Shown: positions 47,431 to 56,135, counted from the first letter of the stretch. The stretch is DNA of 64,000 nucleotides from Neptunomonas japonica DSM 18939 (GCF_000422765.1 NZ_AUGR01000001.1:186001-250000), one strand, 5' to 3'. Program-made: numbers and translations. Notes: generated from the letters alone by a model not told the origin.

Positions 47431-47640
47431 ATGGAACAACAACCGATTACCCCCGTATCGATCCCCATGCCGCCTCTAATGCAGTGGCGCGAATTCGCAG
47501 ATTGGATACGTATGGAGCATGGCGTAGTACGTGGTTGGCTGGATAACGGCTACATCCCTACTCAACGAATTGGAAAACATCTGCTCGTTAACGTGGCTCT
47601 CTTATCCAAAAATTTATTGGAAAAGGATGACTTGGTTTAG
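47431..47640 (+). CDS. Small DNA-binding protein (excisionase/regulator type), phage early gene
   Basis: 69 residues from the ATG at 47431, which follows GAGG; the longer frame from 47374 would run through the operator repeats. WREFADWIRMEHGVVRGWLDNGYIPTQRIGKH is a MerR/excisionase-like helix-turn-helix. Probably the excisionase or an early regulator. Confidence 0.72.
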   Translation: MEQQPITPVSIPMPPLMQWREFADWIRMEHGVVRGWLDNGYIPTQRIGKHLLVNVALLSKNLLEKDDLV

Positions 47641-47673
47641 TCACTTATCAGTAGGGATAAAGAGGTGAAAGGT

Positions 47674-47889
47674 ATGGATATTAGCGGTGTATCAAATCAA
47701 GTCCCTTTAATGGACAGGTCTAAATTTGCTGAAGAAATTGGTATTTCTTTAGGTTCTTTAAACGAGATGATCAGAAAAGGTTATGTCCCTGTCATCCGTC
47801 TTAAAAACCAACATGGCAGAACAAAAAGGTCACTCGTTAACCTGGCTGCACTTCGTGTCACTTGCTTGGCAGAGGAGGGCGAGTCATGA
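47674..47889 (+). CDS. Small helix-turn-helix phage protein
   Basis: 71 residues from the ATG at 47674 (GAGGTG upstream; a GTG at 47665 is also open). MDRSKFAEEIGISLGSLNEMIRKGYVPVIRLKNQHGRT has the same layout as the preceding gene, so the two look like paralogues. Its stop overlaps the next start (ATGA). Confidence 0.7.
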   Translation: MDISGVSNQVPLMDRSKFAEEIGISLGSLNEMIRKGYVPVIRLKNQHGRTKRSLVNLAALRVTCLAEEGES

Positions 47890-48446
47890 ACGTTCTTGTA
47901 GCGTGTGAATTTACTGGTGTAGTTAGAGATGCTTTTATCTCTTGCGGTCACAATGCCATGTCATGTGATCTTTTACCTTCAGAATCCAATGCTGGCCCAC
48001 ATTATCAAGGCTCTGTGTTTGATCTTGATTTGACCTCTTATGACCTTGTTATAGCGCATCCTCCTTGTACTGCTTTATGCGTCTCGGGCAATCGTTGGTA
48101 TTCAAATTCTGAGGAACGTTACCAGGCTGCGTTATTTGTTGGGGAGCTTTGGTCCCGAGTCACGTCGCGGCTTTGTCTTGAAAACCCTGTGGGCGTTATC
48201 AATACGTTATTGCCTCATCTACCTAAACCGCAATATATCCAGCCTTGGCAGTTTGGGCATGGTGAAACCAAAAAGACGGGGCTTTGGCTTCGTGGCCTTT
48301 CTCCTTTATCACAAACGAATGTTGTATCTGGTCGTGATAATCGCATTTGGAAAATGCCACCTTCAAAAGACCGCTCAAAGCTTCGTTCATTGACATACCC
48401 AGGCATTGCCGATGCGATGGCTACTCAGTGGGGAGCCTTATCATGA
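47886..48446 (+). CDS. Cytosine-methyltransferase-like phage protein
   Basis: 186 residues. VLVACEFTGVVRDAF and DLLPSE recall the SAM-binding half of C5 methyltransferases; DLVIAHPPCTALC supplies the PPC catalytic motif IV; SLTYPGIADAMATQWG ends the protein. It is far shorter than a full methyltransferase and has no obvious target-recognition domain. Proteins of this type are common in phages, and it may modify DNA or bind it. Coupled to both neighbours by ATGA overlaps. Confidence 0.75.
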   Translation: MNVLVACEFTGVVRDAFISCGHNAMSCDLLPSESNAGPHYQGSVFDLDLTSYDLVIAHPPCTALCVSGNRWYSNSEERYQAALFVGELWSRVTSRLCLENPVGVINTLLPHLPKPQYIQPWQFGHGETKKTGLWLRGLSPLSQTNVVSGRDNRIWKMPPSKDRSKLRSLTYPGIADAMATQWGALS

Positions 48447-48907
48447 GAAACCCTCGCTTTCCTATCTTCCGTAAATTCTGCGCTGATGCGTGTAAAAAGC
48501 CACTGGTTACACAAGATGAATATCTCAAAGCCATTGATATGTATTTAGATATTTCTCGTGCGGGGAATGGTTCATCTAGAAGAGCTAACCTTCGCTGGGT
48601 TCAATTAGTAGCACACAAGTATTTAAGAACATCGGTATTAAGTGAATCTCACAACTACCCTCGTTCTGTGTTTATGGCCCTTAAAAGCCATAACCGTACC
48701 GTCTCCCGACACACTGCTAGTCCTCAAGACACTAAAAGCGGTGGGGGGCGTTCGAGTTCTCACCGACTCGGACGTTATAACAACCCGTTCCAAGGTGAAT
48801 TCTTCAAGCGGCTGACATCCGTTAAAACTGTCCGGGCTCTAGTCTCTTCATACCTTACTGGGAGTCCGTTAAATACTGATGAGGTTGTACACAATGTACG
48901 GCCTTAA
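48443..48907 (+). CDS. Phage protein of unknown function
   Basis: 154 residues. Basic and helical N-terminal half (FRKFCADACKKPLVTQDEYL, ANLRWVQLVAHKYLRTSVLS), Ser/Arg-rich middle (KSGGGRSSSHRLGRYN). No family recognised; coupled to the methyltransferase-like gene. Confidence 0.6.
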   Translation: MRNPRFPIFRKFCADACKKPLVTQDEYLKAIDMYLDISRAGNGSSRRANLRWVQLVAHKYLRTSVLSESHNYPRSVFMALKSHNRTVSRHTASPQDTKSGGGRSSSHRLGRYNNPFQGEFFKRLTSVKTVRALVSSYLTGSPLNTDEVVHNVRP

Positions 48908-49286
48908 CCTACAACACGCTCCAGGCGAAGTCTGCACACGCTGCAAAGCTGTGTTTGATAACGATAAGACCTTTGCAGCGTTTATCGACCCTTATTTTAA
49001 TCGTGGTGCTTTGACTCTTTTTGGAGCTGAGTGTTGCAAAAAATGCGCTGAATCAATCCAGCGTTGGGGGACTGTTGCCCGCACTCAATATGCCACGGCT
49101 TACGGTATTAACGACCTGAACCTAGTACCTGTTCATGTGTGCTTAGTTTCCTGGTCTAGCTGGTGTCCGTTGTCTTATGAAACGTTCGGACTCCTCAAAC
49201 GCCCCACACTAACAGCGTTTATCAATTCTCAAATTAAAGGTGAATATCATGGAAATCTCAATGCAAGTAATCGTTACAGCGGCTAA
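48894..49286 (+). CDS. Cysteine-rich phage protein of unknown function
   Basis: 130 residues from the ATG at 48894 (GAGG upstream; an earlier ATG at 48879 is open). Four CxxC-like cysteines: GEVCTRCKAVF and GAECCKKCAESI suggest a zinc ribbon. Overlaps the genes on both sides. Confidence 0.6.
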   Translation: MYGLNLQHAPGEVCTRCKAVFDNDKTFAAFIDPYFNRGALTLFGAECCKKCAESIQRWGTVARTQYATAYGINDLNLVPVHVCLVSWSSWCPLSYETFGLLKRPTLTAFINSQIKGEYHGNLNASNRYSG

Positions 49287-49557
49287 ACGTTACGACTTCG
49301 ACGGTAACAAAGGCGCTCAGGTCTACACACTCGGCGACATGATCGAAGAAGACGATCGTATCGGTTGCCCCGTCATGAAACTAACCGCTGAATACGGCGT
49401 TGTGGATAACTTACGCGGCGTTAAATTCCCCGCCAAATTCGATCTTAAATGCAATGTCCAGGTCGGCGCAAAAGACTCAATGAAGTACCACGTTATGAGC
49501 GCTATGCCGGTCTTATCTGGTCAACAAGAAAAGGCTTCTCAGCCTGCCAAGGCTTAA
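49249..49557 (+). CDS. Filamentous-phage ssDNA-binding protein (gene V-like)
   Basis: 102 residues, AAAGGTG upstream of the ATG. MQVIVTAAKRYDFDGNKGAQV and the small beta-rich body with Gln/Lys-rich tail fit the gene V family of inoviruses, which coats single-stranded phage DNA. The position (before the coat genes) matches Pf phages. Identity by layout and resemblance, not by search. Confidence 0.75.
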   Translation: MEISMQVIVTAAKRYDFDGNKGAQVYTLGDMIEEDDRIGCPVMKLTAEYGVVDNLRGVKFPAKFDLKCNVQVGAKDSMKYHVMSAMPVLSGQQEKASQPAKA

Positions 49558-49574
49558 CGGGTGTCGATAGCGGG

Positions 49575-49614
49575 CCGTTTTCAGAGAGTCGCTGTTCACT
49601 CATCTGAAAAACCG
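49575..49614 (+). other. Stem-loop before the coat gene block
   Basis: CCGTTTTCAGA and TCTGAAAAACCG pair with one bulge across a 17-base loop, between the ssDNA-binding gene and the first coat-block gene. Confidence 0.45.
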
Positions 49615-49655
49615 CAAACGCACGGACTTAACCAGAACACGTAACGCGGTGAACT

Positions 49656-49883
49656 ATGAATTATCTCGGATGTGAAGGAAGTATTAGCGTCTCCAGCGAG
49701 GGTGCTCCTTTGTGTTCGGATGGTTGGCTTGTCGTTTCTCAGGAAGCGTTAATCCAACAAACAATGGCTCTCTCTCAGGCTGATGCAGCTGAGTTATGGC
49801 CGTTGCTCTTGGGCCTCCTAATGCTAGGTGCGTCTATTAAAATTTTGCGAACTGTTTTTTCGCAACCATTGAAAGGTAACTAA
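49656..49883 (+). CDS. Small phage membrane protein, minor coat candidate
   Basis: 75 residues with one C-terminal membrane helix (LWPLLLGLLMLGASIKILRTVF) and no clear signal peptide. Located directly ahead of the major coat gene, the place of gene VII/IX-like proteins. Function inferred. Confidence 0.65.
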   Translation: MNYLGCEGSISVSSEGAPLCSDGWLVVSQEALIQQTMALSQADAAELWPLLLGLLMLGASIKILRTVFSQPLKGN

Positions 49884-49885
49884 TC

Positions 49886-50113
49886 ATGAATATGAAACTT
49901 GCAGGGCTGGGTCGTCAAGGCTGGAAAAAAGTCGCGGTTGCATCTGTCATCGTGACTCCTTTGGTAACTCAAGTGGCTCATGCTGCACTGGATGCCGCTG
50001 TCACTACTCAGGTTGCAACAACCTCTGCTGATATCACTGAAGCGGGTACGTTGTTGGTAGGTCTGGCAGTAGTAGCAATGGGTATGCGTTGGCTTAAAGC
50101 TACGTTCTTCTAA
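49886..50113 (+). CDS. Major coat protein (pVIII/CoaB-like)
   Basis: 75-residue precursor. Basic N terminus, hydrophobic signal, cleavage after AHA, then a 40-residue mature protein with acidic head, one membrane helix (AGTLLVGLAVVAMGMRWL) and basic KATFF tail: the classical filamentous-phage major coat layout. Followed by a strong terminator. Confidence 0.9.
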   Translation: MNMKLAGLGRQGWKKVAVASVIVTPLVTQVAHAALDAAVTTQVATTSADITEAGTLLVGLAVVAMGMRWLKATFF

Positions 50114-50132
50114 TCGTCCTTTGGTTAACTCG

Positions 50133-50158
50133 GGGGGCGTTCTTACGTCCCCTTTTTT
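50133..50158 (+). terminator. Central terminator after the major coat gene
   Basis: GGGGGCG / CGTCCCC with a TTCTTA loop and TTTTTT. Ff phages also terminate strongly after gene VIII. Confidence 0.85.
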
Positions 50159-50172
50159 GTTTAGGGGGTCAC

Positions 50173-50241
50173 ATGTTTATTGATGCGCATACCTTAGTAC
50201 TTGTGGTGGGTTTGGTCTCGTTAACGATAGCGGTGTCCTGA
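50173..50241 (+). CDS. Tiny membrane protein, minor coat (pVII/pIX-like) candidate
   Basis: 22 residues (MFIDAHTLVLVVGLVSLTIAV...), entirely one membrane helix. GGGGGTC upstream is a possible ribosome site. Its stop TGA overlaps the ATG of the pIII-like gene (TGATG). Minor coat proteins VII and IX of Ff phages are about 32-33 residues of this kind. It would be missed by ordinary length cutoffs. Confidence 0.65.
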   Translation: MFIDAHTLVLVVGLVSLTIAVS

Positions 50242-51836
50242 TGAATATTCACTACTTAACAAAACCTAACTTCAAGCCTCACCCGCTTAACTATGTGTTC
50301 ATGGGGGTGTTTTTCTTTCTCGGTTTTTTGCCTGCCAGTGATGCATTAGCGGCGGATAGTTACTTTACCTATGCTGGTTTAAAACTCACTTCTTCTATTC
50401 AATCATCATGCGTGATATATGCAGACTTCAAATATACGGGTGGCCCGACTCATTTCGAATATAAAAACGCACGGGGCTCAGGGTCTAATTGTCATATCAT
50501 TTATTACTCAGGGGGTACGGCGGGTTCTGGTGAACGTAATTCTTATATTACGTTCAGCTCTGTTACCTGTTCAGCCAGTGCCCCTTATTACTCTGAAAGC
50601 TCCCGTTCTTGTACTTCTACTGCTCCGGTTCCTGATGCCCCTGAAAATTGTTCTGATCTAGCCGGTCAAACCTCATCAGTTCGATCCGGTAACTTATCAC
50701 TGTGTATTTCAGGTTGTCTTGCGGCTACGGGGGGCGGTGTCACTGTGTCGATTGGTGATACAAAATCACTCAATACCTACACCTATACTGGCGATACCTG
50801 CAACACCACACCCAACGTACCTTGGCAGCAACAATTCAAAGATGTTTTCGATGGTACTGATCATCAAGAACCGTCAGAAACGGAAGCTCAAAAAGATGAT
50901 GGTGATCAGCATTCTTGTTATACCGTCGATGGTAAGTATTTAGGTCGTGTTTCTATAAAAGTTAATTGCCCAACTGATCAACAGCGTTGTTATAACAACG
51001 AAACGGGGAAATTTACTAATACCATAGGGCCTGGGCAATCCTGTGCAACCGGTGCCAGTACCAAGCAAGCGGCGGATCGTGACACGCTTAAAAAGTGGAA
51101 TGAGAACACTGTCACCAACCCAGATGGTTCAACAACAACGACTACAACAGAAATAACGACTGAAACCGGCGCTGATGGTTCAAAGCACACCACCACAACG
51201 ACCACTACCGGTGGTAAAAATGCTGATGGTACTGATAAAGAAGAAACAGAAACCACGTCTAAAAACTCATCTGATACCAATGAAAATACCAAAGAGACTA
51301 TCTCAGGTTTAACCAACTGCGGGACTAAACCTAAGTGTGCAGGTGATGTTCTGGATTGCGCTTCTATTCAAATCCAATGGGCAACCTATTGTGACGGACA
51401 AGGTGCTGAAATTGGGGGGTTAGATAACTGTGCTTCTGCTCCTGTCTGTAAAGGAGATGCTATTCAATGTGCTCAGGTGTATCAGAACTGGAAAGCATCA
51501 TGCCAAATGTCACAGACAAAATTAGATGAGGCGTTAACCAACTCTGATTATGTCGCGGCTAAAGCGGGGGCCGCCTTGGATGACAGTGGTGGGCTCTCAG
51601 GTATCTATGAACAAGTTAATGTTAATGATGCGTTAAACCTCGGCTCTGTACTGGGTGACAATGGCCGTTCCGGTTCTTGCCCCGCTGATGTCCCTTTGCC
51701 TTTCTCAATGGCAACTCAATATTTTAAATACGATTCTATTTGTCAGATGATGGATGCCTTGCGTCCGCTTGTCCTGTTTGCGGCGGCATTCTTCTGCGTA
51801 ATGATGATTTATCGTGGAATAGTGGAGCAAACCTAA
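50241..51836 (+). CDS. pIII-like adsorption protein (CoaA/TspB type)
   Basis: 531 residues: signal peptide (about 1-37, cleavage near SDALA), variable N-terminal receptor part, Thr-rich low-complexity region (about 296-350), two tandem about 30-residue Cys modules (CGTKPKCAGDVLDC at about 360 and CASAPVCKGDAIQC at about 396), and a C-terminal membrane helix (PLVLFAAAFFCVMMIY). This is the adsorption protein at the virion tip. The N-terminal third is likely to define host range. Confidence 0.87.
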   Translation: MNIHYLTKPNFKPHPLNYVFMGVFFFLGFLPASDALAADSYFTYAGLKLTSSIQSSCVIYADFKYTGGPTHFEYKNARGSGSNCHIIYYSGGTAGSGERNSYITFSSVTCSASAPYYSESSRSCTSTAPVPDAPENCSDLAGQTSSVRSGNLSLCISGCLAATGGGVTVSIGDTKSLNTYTYTGDTCNTTPNVPWQQQFKDVFDGTDHQEPSETEAQKDDGDQHSCYTVDGKYLGRVSIKVNCPTDQQRCYNNETGKFTNTIGPGQSCATGASTKQAADRDTLKKWNENTVTNPDGSTTTTTTEITTETGADGSKHTTTTTTTGGKNADGTDKEETETTSKNSSDTNENTKETISGLTNCGTKPKCAGDVLDCASIQIQWATYCDGQGAEIGGLDNCASAPVCKGDAIQCAQVYQNWKASCQMSQTKLDEALTNSDYVAAKAGAALDDSGGLSGIYEQVNVNDALNLGSVLGDNGRSGSCPADVPLPFSMATQYFKYDSICQMMDALRPLVLFAAAFFCVMMIYRGIVEQT

Positions 51837-52144
51837 TGCCTTTTATCATGGCTTTTATCTTCTCAATTGCTGGCCCTCTTGTCTGGACCATCATCCGTTT
51901 AATCGGTGTCTCTGCTGTCACCTTCGTGGGTATGAATATAGCGGTCTCCTTTGCTGTCGATTTCGTGATTGATAACTACAACAGCTTGCCTGCTGTTTTA
52001 TTACAACTCATGGATTTAGCGGGTGTTAACTCGGCGATGGTGATGGTTGGTTCCACCATGTCTACCGTTGCCACTTTCAAAGCAGTCAACCGATTGAATT
52101 CAGTCTGGCGTGCTCCGGGCTCTAACAAGCCATTGACGGCATAA
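51836..52144 (+). CDS. pVI-like minor coat/membrane protein (DUF2523 type)
   Basis: 102 residues from the ATG at 51836, which shares its A with the stop of the pIII gene (TAATG); longer frames from 51740 overlap pIII. Three hydrophobic stretches. The order pIII, pVI, pI is that of inoviruses. Confidence 0.85.
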   Translation: MPFIMAFIFSIAGPLVWTIIRLIGVSAVTFVGMNIAVSFAVDFVIDNYNSLPAVLLQLMDLAGVNSAMVMVGSTMSTVATFKAVNRLNSVWRAPGSNKPLTA

Positions 52145-52154
52145 GGGGAAAAGC

Positions 52155-53201
52155 ATGTTTTATTTATTTACGGGACAACCCGGCTCTAAGAAAACCGCCA
52201 ACATGATTCATCATGTCATGTCTGACCCTGACAAAATCTTTGCGGGTCGTCCTGTCTACTTCTACAACATTACAGAATGTATCGTTCCGGGCTGGGAAGA
52301 GATAACAGAAGAGCAGGTGAAAGACTGGCCTAACTTCCTACCTGAAGGTGCCATTCTTCTTATCGATGAGGCTCAAGAAATATGGCGTCCTGCGGCATGG
52401 GACAAAACCACACCTATACACGTAACAGGATTAGAAAAGCATCGTCATCAAGGAATAGACATTATTGCCACCACTCAGCATCCCATGCTGATACATACGG
52501 CGGTACGTCGACAAGTCCAGCAACACAGGCATTTATCAGCCGCTTACGGTCTACGTTCCAAAGCGCTCATTTGGGAAAAGTGCATCAATGATCCTGATGA
52601 CCACTTTGCTAAACAAGATGCTGCCAGTGAAAGTGCGAGTGTTCCCAAGTCTGTATTCAAGCTCTACAAATCCACTGCCTTAAACACCAATAAAAAACGT
52701 ATTCCTAAAAAGGTCTACATGATTGGCTTTCTATTTGCGGCGGTGCTGATCGGTGGGGCTAACTTTACTTATGACCTAATGACCCGTGCGGATAACATGC
52801 AAGTTCAAGCCGGTACCAATGTTTTAGGCAGTGCATTAGCGGGAGTTTCTCCCGCCACTCAAGGCAAAAAATATGATCCGGTTTACCCCATAGAACCTGA
52901 AAAATACTTAGCCCTGTTTAAGCCACGAATCGCGGGAATTCCTGCCACGGCACCTATCTACGATGAACTACAAAAACCCGTTGAGGCTCCTCGCGTATTT
53001 TGTGTGCGCATCTATACATCCAAAGGACAGAACTGTCGCTGCCTTACGCAACAAGCCACCAAAGTGAATGTACCCCTAGGTCGATGTGATTCGTTAATTG
53101 ATGACGGCATGTTTGATTCAACCCTGACTCAATCTGTGAAGTACGACAACCGTGGAAACTCCGATAACAGAGTCACTCAATCGAGGAGAACCGACTCATG
53201 A
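52155..53201 (+). CDS. zot: Zot/pI assembly ATPase
   Basis: 348 residues. Walker A variant TGQPGSKKTANM (residues 5-16), Walker B GAILLIDEAQEIW, membrane helix near 187-205, and periplasmic C-terminal part with cysteines (FCVRIYTSKGQNCRC). It is the inner-membrane motor for virion assembly and export. Positioned after pVI as usual. Confidence 0.93.
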   Translation: MFYLFTGQPGSKKTANMIHHVMSDPDKIFAGRPVYFYNITECIVPGWEEITEEQVKDWPNFLPEGAILLIDEAQEIWRPAAWDKTTPIHVTGLEKHRHQGIDIIATTQHPMLIHTAVRRQVQQHRHLSAAYGLRSKALIWEKCINDPDDHFAKQDAASESASVPKSVFKLYKSTALNTNKKRIPKKVYMIGFLFAAVLIGGANFTYDLMTRADNMQVQAGTNVLGSALAGVSPATQGKKYDPVYPIEPEKYLALFKPRIAGIPATAPIYDELQKPVEAPRVFCVRIYTSKGQNCRCLTQQATKVNVPLGRCDSLIDDGMFDSTLTQSVKYDNRGNSDNRVTQSRRTDS

Positions 53202-53428
53202 TCTACTTATTTGTAGTCCTATTTTTAACCACATCAAGCGTTGATGCTGCGGATCGCCAGCTCAGTGAATGCCAGTACCTGGTAACTAAGTTAGAACAGA
53301 TTAAACAGGCCAAACGAAAGGGCGGCTCTTCCAGGTACATGAACGCACTGAATCGAGAAAGGCAGAATATTAATAAGACCTACTACAAGCTTCGTTGCTC
53401 GATGACAAAAGAACTATTAAAGAGGTGA
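53198..53428 (+). CDS. Small secreted phage protein
   Basis: 76 residues with a signal peptide (cleavage near VDAA). Mature part helical and basic with a Cys pair (CQYLVTKLEQIK ... KLRCSMTK). ATG overlaps the Zot stop. Function unknown; two-Cys layout fits a periplasmic assembly helper. Confidence 0.7.
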   Translation: MIYLFVVLFLTTSSVDAADRQLSECQYLVTKLEQIKQAKRKGGSSRYMNALNRERQNINKTYYKLRCSMTKELLKR

Positions 53429-53431
53429 TCT

Positions 53432-53689
53432 ATGAAAATCAATATTGATGTGCCGGTTGAGCAAGTCTATGTCGATCTAGAGCGTGTGGTATCTATGCTG
53501 TTTACGGCTGAAACGGTATCAACGGCTTTCGTGGTTGCGTTTGTTCTGGCAGCTTCAAATATCGTCATCAAGCATACGTTTAATTATCGGTATAGCAGAG
53601 ACAAAGAGGTCATGCTGTTAGAGGCTGAGAATACCCGTCTTGCTAACCTGCTTTTAAAATTATCCGTTTCCACTAAAAGTAATGACTAA
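53432..53689 (+). CDS. Small phage membrane protein
   Basis: 85 residues with one central membrane helix (TAFVVAFVLAASNIVIKH) and a charged C-terminal coiled coil (EVMLLEAENTRLANLLLKL). No family recognised. Confidence 0.65.
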   Translation: MKINIDVPVEQVYVDLERVVSMLFTAETVSTAFVVAFVLAASNIVIKHTFNYRYSRDKEVMLLEAENTRLANLLLKLSVSTKSND

Positions 53690-53706
53690 ATCTCTAATGC
53701 GACGCG

Positions 53707-53751
53707 CGCGCCCCGGTGTGTGGATGAGCGAAGCCCGCATGCTGGGGCGCG
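53707..53751 (+). other. GC-rich hairpin, candidate replication origin or packaging signal
   Basis: CGCGCCCC / GGGGCGCG (8 bp) around a 29-base loop that holds a second small pairing (GCG...CGC). It is the only strongly GC-rich spot of the phage block, lies in the 156-base gap just before the replication initiator gene, and has no T-tract. Ff-type phages keep origin and packaging hairpins in such a noncoding gap. Confidence 0.55.
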
Positions 53752-53845
53752 AGACACGACCCCTGTAACACGTGAAATATAACCCTTTAGATATACCCGT
53801 TAACTGTGTTTTGTTTATTAATTAACCAATTTCGTATGGTGAGAT

Positions 53846-55126
53846 ATGAAAAACCACGCTACTAGAGTTAGTTCTTATGATTTTTCAGAGTCAAAGACTG
53901 GTGATATTTTTATTGGTCAGGACTTTCAGACTGATTTGTCAGGTATCAATGTGATCATGTCCTCTGTAGATACAGTTAGACAGCTATATCGTTGTACGCT
54001 TGATCAAAATTGGCTGTCTGAGTTTGAGAATAAAATCCTTATACACAGATCAACGGTTCAAAAGGTCCAATTGAACGGTTTCGATTTTATTCTAGGCTCT
54101 GGTGGTGCTTCTCGTTTTCAATATCGATTACAAAATAACGAACTAGGTATGATCGTATTCGTTAAGTCTGGATCAGTAAAAGGCGAATTTGAAGGAACAC
54201 ACATAAAAATAGAATGCTCCCCGGGGATGCTATTACGTTACCAGGTTGATGTAGTACAGGCGTGGATGGATGGTGTTGTTTCTGAACTAACGGAAGGTGA
54301 ATTTAGTTACCAGGGCGTTGCAATACATTTAGCAGTAGATGTACAGGGATGGGACGTTCCTAAAGACTTTATGCAACGATTACATTGCCGTTCTTCTAAA
54401 CGTGTCTCTTATGATGGTATTGAATCTGCTGAGTACACTATGGCGGGGGTTACAGCGACTTACGGCGAAAATGAAACCATGACTTTTGGCTCTGTAAGCT
54501 CTGTTCAATTCTCTAACTATGACAAGACCAAACAAATGGTAGTTATGGATAAAGCTGATTTCTTTAAGTCTGCCTGGTCTGGTGAATTTGCTACACCTCT
54601 ATGCTTCTCTGAATATGACCCTGATAAGCCTGTAAGACGCTTAGAGATGCGTTTCCATCATAGTGTTATCAATCAATTCCATGAAGGTCTACTCAAGCTA
54701 GACGGTGAAAAGGCTAGCTCTATGAAGTCATATCAAGATGTTTACCAACACTTGGGTGCTTTGTGGCGTTACTCCATGAATCAATTCAAGTTTATGCATA
54801 ACGAAAACTGGTTTGATCCTATCTGGACAAAATTCACACAAGATGCAAATTTCAGACAAGCTCATGATGACGCTAAATATAAGCGCGTTTACAAAGAACC
54901 AGGGCGCGATAATGCTCGCAATATAGGCATGATGCTAGGGAACATGATTTCCATTTATGCCAGGAACAAAACCAAAGCTCATATAGCCATTAAATCACTG
55001 ATAAAGATGCCTCTCTGGAATGAAATCTGCGGATACCTCTCTGATAAAGGCATGACGTTTGAAGACTTCTATCGGTGGTTCCAAGATGCCTTATTAGAAA
55101 GGCGTATGCGTTCTAAGTGGGGGTAG
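53846..55126 (+). CDS. Phage replication initiator (Pf type)
   Basis: 426 residues, GGTGAG before the ATG. VAIHLAVDVQGWD and RLEMRFHHSVINQFH match the layout of the Pf-phage initiator; the central LRYQVDVVQAWMDG block also fits. It would nick the plus strand for rolling-circle replication. A catalytic Tyr cannot be assigned by eye. Followed by the integrase after seven bases, as in Pf4. Confidence 0.85.
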   Translation: MKNHATRVSSYDFSESKTGDIFIGQDFQTDLSGINVIMSSVDTVRQLYRCTLDQNWLSEFENKILIHRSTVQKVQLNGFDFILGSGGASRFQYRLQNNELGMIVFVKSGSVKGEFEGTHIKIECSPGMLLRYQVDVVQAWMDGVVSELTEGEFSYQGVAIHLAVDVQGWDVPKDFMQRLHCRSSKRVSYDGIESAEYTMAGVTATYGENETMTFGSVSSVQFSNYDKTKQMVVMDKADFFKSAWSGEFATPLCFSEYDPDKPVRRLEMRFHHSVINQFHEGLLKLDGEKASSMKSYQDVYQHLGALWRYSMNQFKFMHNENWFDPIWTKFTQDANFRQAHDDAKYKRVYKEPGRDNARNIGMMLGNMISIYARNKTKAHIAIKSLIKMPLWNEICGYLSDKGMTFEDFYRWFQDALLERRMRSKWG

Positions 55127-55133
55127 TGAATCG

Positions 55134-56135
55134 ATGATTAAGCAAAAAACTAATGGCCGGTGGCTAGTTGATATCGAACCAGTTAAAGGTAAGCGGTTTC
55201 GTAAAACGTTTGATACTAAGGCTGACTGTAAACGTTATGAAGCACTCATATTAGCGAAATTCTCTAATAATGATGAATGGGTAAATCCTAATTCAGATAA
55301 GCGTTCATTAGTCGATATCGTCGATCTCTGGTATCAGCTACACGGGCATACGCTTAAAGATGGTTCTCGTCGATTCCAGGCACTGGTTAGATTGAGTAAT
55401 GCTTTAGGTAATCCCATTGCTTCCAGGTTAACGTCTGCAATTTTTTTGTTGTATAGAAATCAACGAACCAATCTAGGTTTGAAACCAAAAACACTCAACA
55501 ACGAGCTCACATATATAAGAGCTGTGTTTAATGAGCTGATAGCGCTAGAGCAATTGAACTATGCGAACCCTCTAGAGAAGGTCAGGCCTTTGAAAGTCCC
55601 TGAAAGGGAACTTACCTGGTTAAATAAGGAAGAGATTAATGAATTGTTTGCTGCGGTAAACGAAAGGTCTAATTACAGCAAGAATCCACATTTGCAGTTA
55701 TTGATAGAAATCTGTCTTTCAACGGGTGCTAGATGGTCTGAAGCTGAAAGTCTTAATCCGTCACTGGTAAAAAACAACCAGGTAACTTTTGTAGATACAA
55801 AGAATGGTAAGGCCAGAACGGTTCCTATCTCAGAAGACCTAGCAAATAGACTGCATAAGCATTGGAATGAGTGTGGTCCGTTTACTAGTGCTATCGGTGC
55901 ATTTAGGCGTGTCCTGGATAAAACAGGAATCGAGCTTCCAGAAGGTCAGGCAACGCACGTACTACGACATAGCTTTGCGAGTCACTTTGTTATGAATGGT
56001 GGGAACATTGTCACGTTACAAAGGATTCTAGGGCACTCATCAGTTAAGACAACGATGCGTTATGCTCACCTATGTCCCGACTTTTTGAACGATGCTATTA
56101 AGTATAATCCGATGAGCATTATCGGGTTGTTTTGA
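55134..56135 (+). CDS. Tyrosine-type phage integrase
   Basis: 333 residues. N-terminal arm-binding domain (MIKQKTNGRWLVDIEPVKGK), SAM-like core-binding domain, catalytic domain with Arg200 (TGARWSEAES), His275/Arg278 (HVLRHSFASHF), His301 (ILGHSSVKTT) and Tyr310 (TMRYAHL). Pf phage integrases have this size and order. It should act at the ssrA att sites and is complete, unlike the remnant at 38040. Confidence 0.94.
   Translation: MIKQKTNGRWLVDIEPVKGKRFRKTFDTKADCKRYEALILAKFSNNDEWVNPNSDKRSLVDIVDLWYQLHGHTLKDGSRRFQALVRLSNALGNPIASRLTSAIFLLYRNQRTNLGLKPKTLNNELTYIRAVFNELIALEQLNYANPLEKVRPLKVPERELTWLNKEEINELFAAVNERSNYSKNPHLQLLIEICLSTGARWSEAESLNPSLVKNNQVTFVDTKNGKARTVPISEDLANRLHKHWNECGPFTSAIGAFRRVLDKTGIELPEGQATHVLRHSFASHFVMNGGNIVTLQRILGHSSVKTTMRYAHLCPDFLNDAIKYNPMSIIGLF

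Noticed and set aside
50990-51316. Reverse-strand frame opposite the Thr-rich part of pIII
   Set aside because: Low-complexity mirror of the ACC/ACA repeats of the real gene, no ribosome site.
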